A stretch of 64,000 nt of DNA from Bacteroidales bacterium (GTDB lineage Bacteria; Bacteroidota; Bacteroidia; Bacteroidales; WCHB1-69): assembly GCA_017443175.1 (NCBI GenBank), contig JAFSOZ010000003.1, positions 124,001 through 188,000 of the forward strand, in the 5' to 3' direction. Position numbers and translations under genes: made by a program. A model generated the notes under the pieces. That model saw nothing but the letters and a program-made list of their open reading frames with translations. It was not told where the DNA came from and searched no databases. This document shows, in pieces, positions 61,190 through 64,000 of this stretch. How positions within the stretch are numbered: position 1 is the stretch's first letter; each line of letters begins with the position of its first letter.

Positions 61190-62413
61190 CTACTTGTCGT
61201 TCAGTTTATACTCTTTGATTTTCCGATAGAGCGTGCGCTCGGAAATTTTCAGCTCCTCAGCGGCCAGCTTGCGGTTGTTGTTGTGGCGTTCCAATGCCTT
61301 GATGATGGCAGCCTTATTGAGTGTGCCTAACGAGAGGTCACTATCTTCAATAATGATGGGTTCTTCAAAATGCGGTTCAGGCATGTTCTTGTCGGGCACC
61401 GTAGCCCGGGTGATCTGGTAATCCAGTTCGTTGTCCTCCAGCGGATACTCTTTCAGAGGAACATTATGCGGCTCGGGCATGGTACCGTTGACCAAATGGT
61501 TGACGACATTCTTCAGCTCTGAAATCTCGCGCTGCAGTTCGGCGATGAACTTGAAAAGGATCTCCCTTTGGAAGTTTTCATTGCTGTCGGTCTCCGTGCG
61601 CACCAAAGCCGGCAGGTTTGTGCCTGTAGGAGAGACCAGATAGGGTTTCAAGGCTGCCGCATCTATGGTTCTGTTCTTCTCCAGGATGGAAATCTGCTCG
61701 GTCACATTCTTGAGCTGCCTGATATTGCCGGGCCAGCGGTAGTTTTTGAGTTCCTCTATCGCATCATCGGTCAGAGTGAGCATAGGGCAATGGTACTTGG
61801 CGGAAAAGTCGCTCGCAAACTTCACGAACAGCGGATAGATGTCTTCGCGGCGTTCGCGCAGGGCAGGCAAATGGATGATGACGGAGCTGAGACGGTAATA
61901 GAGGTCTTCGCGGAACTTGCCCTTCGCGATGCGGTCGGCGATATTCACGTTGGTGGCCGCCACCACCCGCACGTTGGTCTGCAATACCTTGGAGGAGCCC
62001 ACGCGGATAAATTCGCCATTTTCGAGGACGCGGAGCAAACGCACCTGTGTAGCCAACGGAAGGTCTGCCACCTCATCCAGGAAAATCGTGCCGCCGTCAG
62101 CCACCTCGAAATAGCCCTTGCGGGCCTCCACCGCGCCGGTGAACGCTCCTTTCTCGTGTCCAAACAATTCGGAGTCTATGGTACCTTCGGGAATGGCACC
62201 GCAGTTCACGGCAATGTACTTGCCTTGCTTACGGCTACTGTTATCGTGGATGATTTTCGGAAAATTCTCCTTACCCACGCCACTTTCGCCGACCACCAGC
62301 ACCGCCAAGTCGGTGGCAGCCACCTGCACGGCAATGTCAATGGCACGTTCCAAAGCGGGGTCAAAGCCTATAATGTTATAACGACGTTTGATGGCATCAA
62401 AATTGGCACTCAT
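61190..62413 (-). CDS. Sigma-54-dependent transcriptional activator
   Basis: The 407-residue protein has no N-terminal receiver. The AAA domain starts almost at once, with Walker A GESGVGKE (42-49), the sigma-54 contact loop GAFTGA (89-94) and Walker B GTIFLDEV (108-115). A C-terminal Fis-type helix-turn-helix (NNRKLAAEELKISERTLYRKI) binds DNA. The start at 62413 follows the promoter. Genes controlled are not known; it is the first gene of this unit with lptE and secG. Confidence 0.9.
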   Translation of the reverse strand: MSANFDAIKRRYNIIGFDPALERAIDIAVQVAATDLAVLVVGESGVGKENFPKIIHDNSSRKQGKYIAVNCGAIPEGTIDSELFGHEKGAFTGAVEARKGYFEVADGGTIFLDEVADLPLATQVRLLRVLENGEFIRVGSSKVLQTNVRVVAATNVNIADRIAKGKFREDLYYRLSSVIIHLPALRERREDIYPLFVKFASDFSAKYHCPMLTLTDDAIEELKNYRWPGNIRQLKNVTEQISILEKNRTIDAAALKPYLVSPTGTNLPALVRTETDSNENFQREILFKFIAELQREISELKNVVNHLVNGTMPEPHNVPLKEYPLEDNELDYQITRATVPDKNMPEPHFEEPIIIEDSDLSLGTLNKAAIIKALERHNNNRKLAAEELKISERTLYRKIKEYKLNDK

Positions 62414-62436
62414 ACACGATTCGCAATTATGGGTCG

Positions 62437-62444
62437 CAAAAATA
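62437..62444 (-). promoter_or_regulatory. -7 box for the sigma-54 activator unit
   Basis: On the minus strand TATTTTTG is followed by CGACC, 24 bases before the ATG. It is back to back with the promoter at 62458. Confidence 0.6.
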
Positions 62445-62457
62445 CAAAAAAAAAGCA

Positions 62458-62465
62458 TACTTTTG
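62458..62465 (+). promoter_or_regulatory. -7 box for the metallopeptidase gene
   Basis: TACTTTTG followed by CGCC lies 31 bases before the ATG at 62496. Confidence 0.6.
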
Positions 62466-62495
62466 CGCCGCTATTAACCCCAAGTAACACGCATC

Positions 62496-63182
62496 ATGTA
62501 TTGGATTATCTTTATCGTCTTCATGGTTTTAAGCCTGATAGTCAGCAAAGTCCTCAACAACCGCATTGAGCAATACTCCAAGATACCACTCTCCAGCGGA
62601 CTGACTGGCAAGGAGGTCGCCGAGAAAATGCTGCGCGACAACGGAATCTACGATGTCAACGTCACCTGCGTCCAAGGAAAGCTCACCGACCATTACAACC
62701 CACAAGACAAAACCGTGAACCTCAGCGAGGGTGTGTATGCCAGCAACAGCATCGCGGCCGCGGCCGTCGCCGCGCACGAGTGCGGGCACGCCGTGCAGCA
62801 CGCCACCGCCTACCGCTGGCTCACCATGCGCTCCAACATGGTGCCCATGGTGCAATTCGGCTCCAAATGGTCCCAATGGATCTTACTGGCCGGCATTCTG
62901 CTGCTAAGCTTTTCCACAATGCTCGGCCAATGGGTGCTTATCGTCGGCATCGTCCTGTTCGCCCTCACCACCATCTTTTCGCTCATCACGCTGCCCGTGG
63001 AGTACAACGCCTCTGCCCGCGCCGTGGCTTGGCTCGACAACACCGGCATCACCTCCGGACAGGAAACCGTCAAGGCCAAGGACGCGCTGAAATGGGCTGC
63101 CCGCACCTACCTCATTGCAGCCCTCTCTTCCCTCGCCACCCTGCTCTATTACCTCTATATCGCTTTTGGTAACAGACGGTAA
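62496..63182 (+). CDS. YugP-type membrane zinc metallopeptidase
   Basis: The 228-residue protein has a first membrane helix (residues 1-20), the zinc motif HECGH (94-98) in AAAAVAAHECGHAVQH, two central membrane helices (about 124-165) and a final one. It fits the DUF/peptidase family of Bacillus YugP. Substrates are unknown. It has its own promoter; the next gene is 70 bases on. Confidence 0.88.
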   Translation: MYWIIFIVFMVLSLIVSKVLNNRIEQYSKIPLSSGLTGKEVAEKMLRDNGIYDVNVTCVQGKLTDHYNPQDKTVNLSEGVYASNSIAAAAVAAHECGHAVQHATAYRWLTMRSNMVPMVQFGSKWSQWILLAGILLLSFSTMLGQWVLIVGIVLFALTTIFSLITLPVEYNASARAVAWLDNTGITSGQETVKAKDALKWAARTYLIAALSSLATLLYYLYIAFGNRR

Positions 63183-63252
63183 CGGGAAGTTCAGAATTCA
63201 GAATTCAAAATTCAGAGTAAAGCTCTCAACTCTAAACTAAAACATCAAATAT

Positions 63253-64000
63253 ATGAAAAAAGCATTGACCGCAATCCTCATACTAACCCTCTGCTCCGGC
63301 ATGGCCTCTGCCCAGCAGAATGTGTATCCACTGCCGTTGGACAGCGGTGTCACCGTCAAAGGGAGCACCTTCCGCTATGCCCTGCCGACCACGGCACTCA
63401 AGATGACCGTCACCGTTTCCAAAGTCCAAGAGCACAAGGGCTATTATGCCGACTTTGCGCAAAGCCTTTTGGGACTGACCAACGTCATTCAAGAGAACAA
63501 GACCTATTACCGGCTGGAGAATGTCACCATTGAGCCTGTTGACGTGCCCGACTACAGCCACACCTACCTCGTTGAGCTGTCAGCACAGCAGAACAAAGAC
63601 AACCTGCTGGCTAAGTTGGCCACCGGCAAAGCCTGCGACAAACACCTTGGCCCTCTTACCAGCTACACTACCTACTCTGAACCGGTGCCCGACTTCTTCA
63701 AAAACTATTCGGATTTGTCATACACCCAAACCGAGGATGCCTTTGTGGAGACCAAAATCATTGACGGCATCGTGACCCAGGTTCCTGCCAACAGGACAAA
63801 GACTGTATCCAAGACCAGCAGTCAGAAGGCCCAAGAGGCCGCCGATGCCATCAGCAAAAGCCGCAAGGACCAATACAGCCTTATTTCCGGCGAGCAGGAG
63901 ACCCCCTATCCCGCCGAGACCATAGAAACCATGCTGCAAGAGCTCAAAAAATGGGAGAGCAACTACCTCAGCCTCTTCACCGGTCTGACCACCGAAGACG
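63253..64000 (+). CDS. DUF4831-like secreted protein (runs off the window)
   Basis: At least 249 residues are visible and no stop codon is reached. A signal peptide is present (MKKALTAILILTLCSGMASAQ). The mature part has YPLPLDSGVTVKGSTFRYAL, and its order resembles DUF4831, a Bacteroidota family of unknown function. The 70-base gap before it contains short AATTCA repeats and no clear promoter. Confidence 0.65.
   Translation, partial: MKKALTAILILTLCSGMASAQQNVYPLPLDSGVTVKGSTFRYALPTTALKMTVTVSKVQEHKGYYADFAQSLLGLTNVIQENKTYYRLENVTIEPVDVPDYSHTYLVELSAQQNKDNLLAKLATGKACDKHLGPLTSYTTYSEPVPDFFKNYSDLSYTQTEDAFVETKIIDGIVTQVPANRTKTVSKTSSQKAQEAADAISKSRKDQYSLISGEQETPYPAETIETMLQELKKWESNYLSLFTGLTTED

Overview
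The window looks like a chromosome segment of a member of the Bacteroidota, most likely order Bacteroidales. The signs are promoters of the TAnnTTTG type in front of most transcription units, the ricT-gldH pair, the order sigma-54 regulator/lptE/TPR/secG, the DUF4295 gene after rpmG, a T9SS C-terminal sorting domain, and a sodium-pumping methylmalonyl-CoA decarboxylase (propionate metabolism). No rRNA is present, so the family cannot be fixed; the T9SS signal argues against Bacteroides itself.

Layout. 0.2-4.5 kb: mmd operon (carboxyltransferase, OadG-like subunit fused to a lamin-tail domain, biotin carrier, membrane beta subunit). 4.6-12.2 kb: DUF4328 protein, tRNA-Pro(CGG), nucleoside phosphorylase, ricT-gldH, and an opposing operon hpt-adk-dxr-rsgA. 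12.2-23.0 kb: an eight-gene same-strand cluster (MMPL exporter fused to an acyltransferase, CrtI-like FAD oxidoreductase, B12-type radical SAM enzyme, two unknown small proteins, an esterase, an adenylate-forming CoA ligase and a second acyltransferase) that looks like an uncharacterised lipid or acyl-product pathway. 23-25.6 kb: Rpn-family nuclease and ORF6N gene with palindromic repeats between them. 25.7-27.3 kb: obg, rpmG, DUF4295.

27.4-36.1 kb is an AT-rich accessory island lying between DUF4295 and ftsY. It holds the most interesting system here: on the minus strand, four paralogous precursor peptides, each with a near-identical twin-arginine (Tat) leader and a core made of CXXX repeats, then a radical SAM/SPASM maturase, a second SPASM-only maturase, a small CXXX-system protein, and tatA and tatC. 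The inferred route is modification in the cytoplasm followed by export of the finished peptide through Tat. The island also carries a three-gene DUF3791/DUF3990 toxin-antitoxin-like module, a HigA antitoxin whose HigB partner has an internal deletion, and two copies of a unit made of a structured small RNA with its own terminator plus a small HTH protein.

36.2-40.7 kb: ftsY, ispH, purH, ung, DUF5618. 41-46 kb: feoAB fusion, a CDF metal exporter, a small FeoB-associated Cys-rich protein, and a GT4 glycosyltransferase. 46.2-51.4 kb: a short T9SS protein overlapping a large beta-helix surface protein, then PBP1A. 51.4-62.4 kb on the minus strand: an AddB-like nuclease, lepA, clpX-clpP-tig, secG, a TPR-like protein, lptE and a sigma-54 activator. 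62.5-64 kb: YugP-type metallopeptidase and the start of a DUF4831-like protein that runs off the window.

Two families of dispersed palindromes recur between genes: family A (ATTCCG...CGGAAY, five copies) and family B (8-4-8 hairpin, three copies, one of which supplies the stop codon of dxr).
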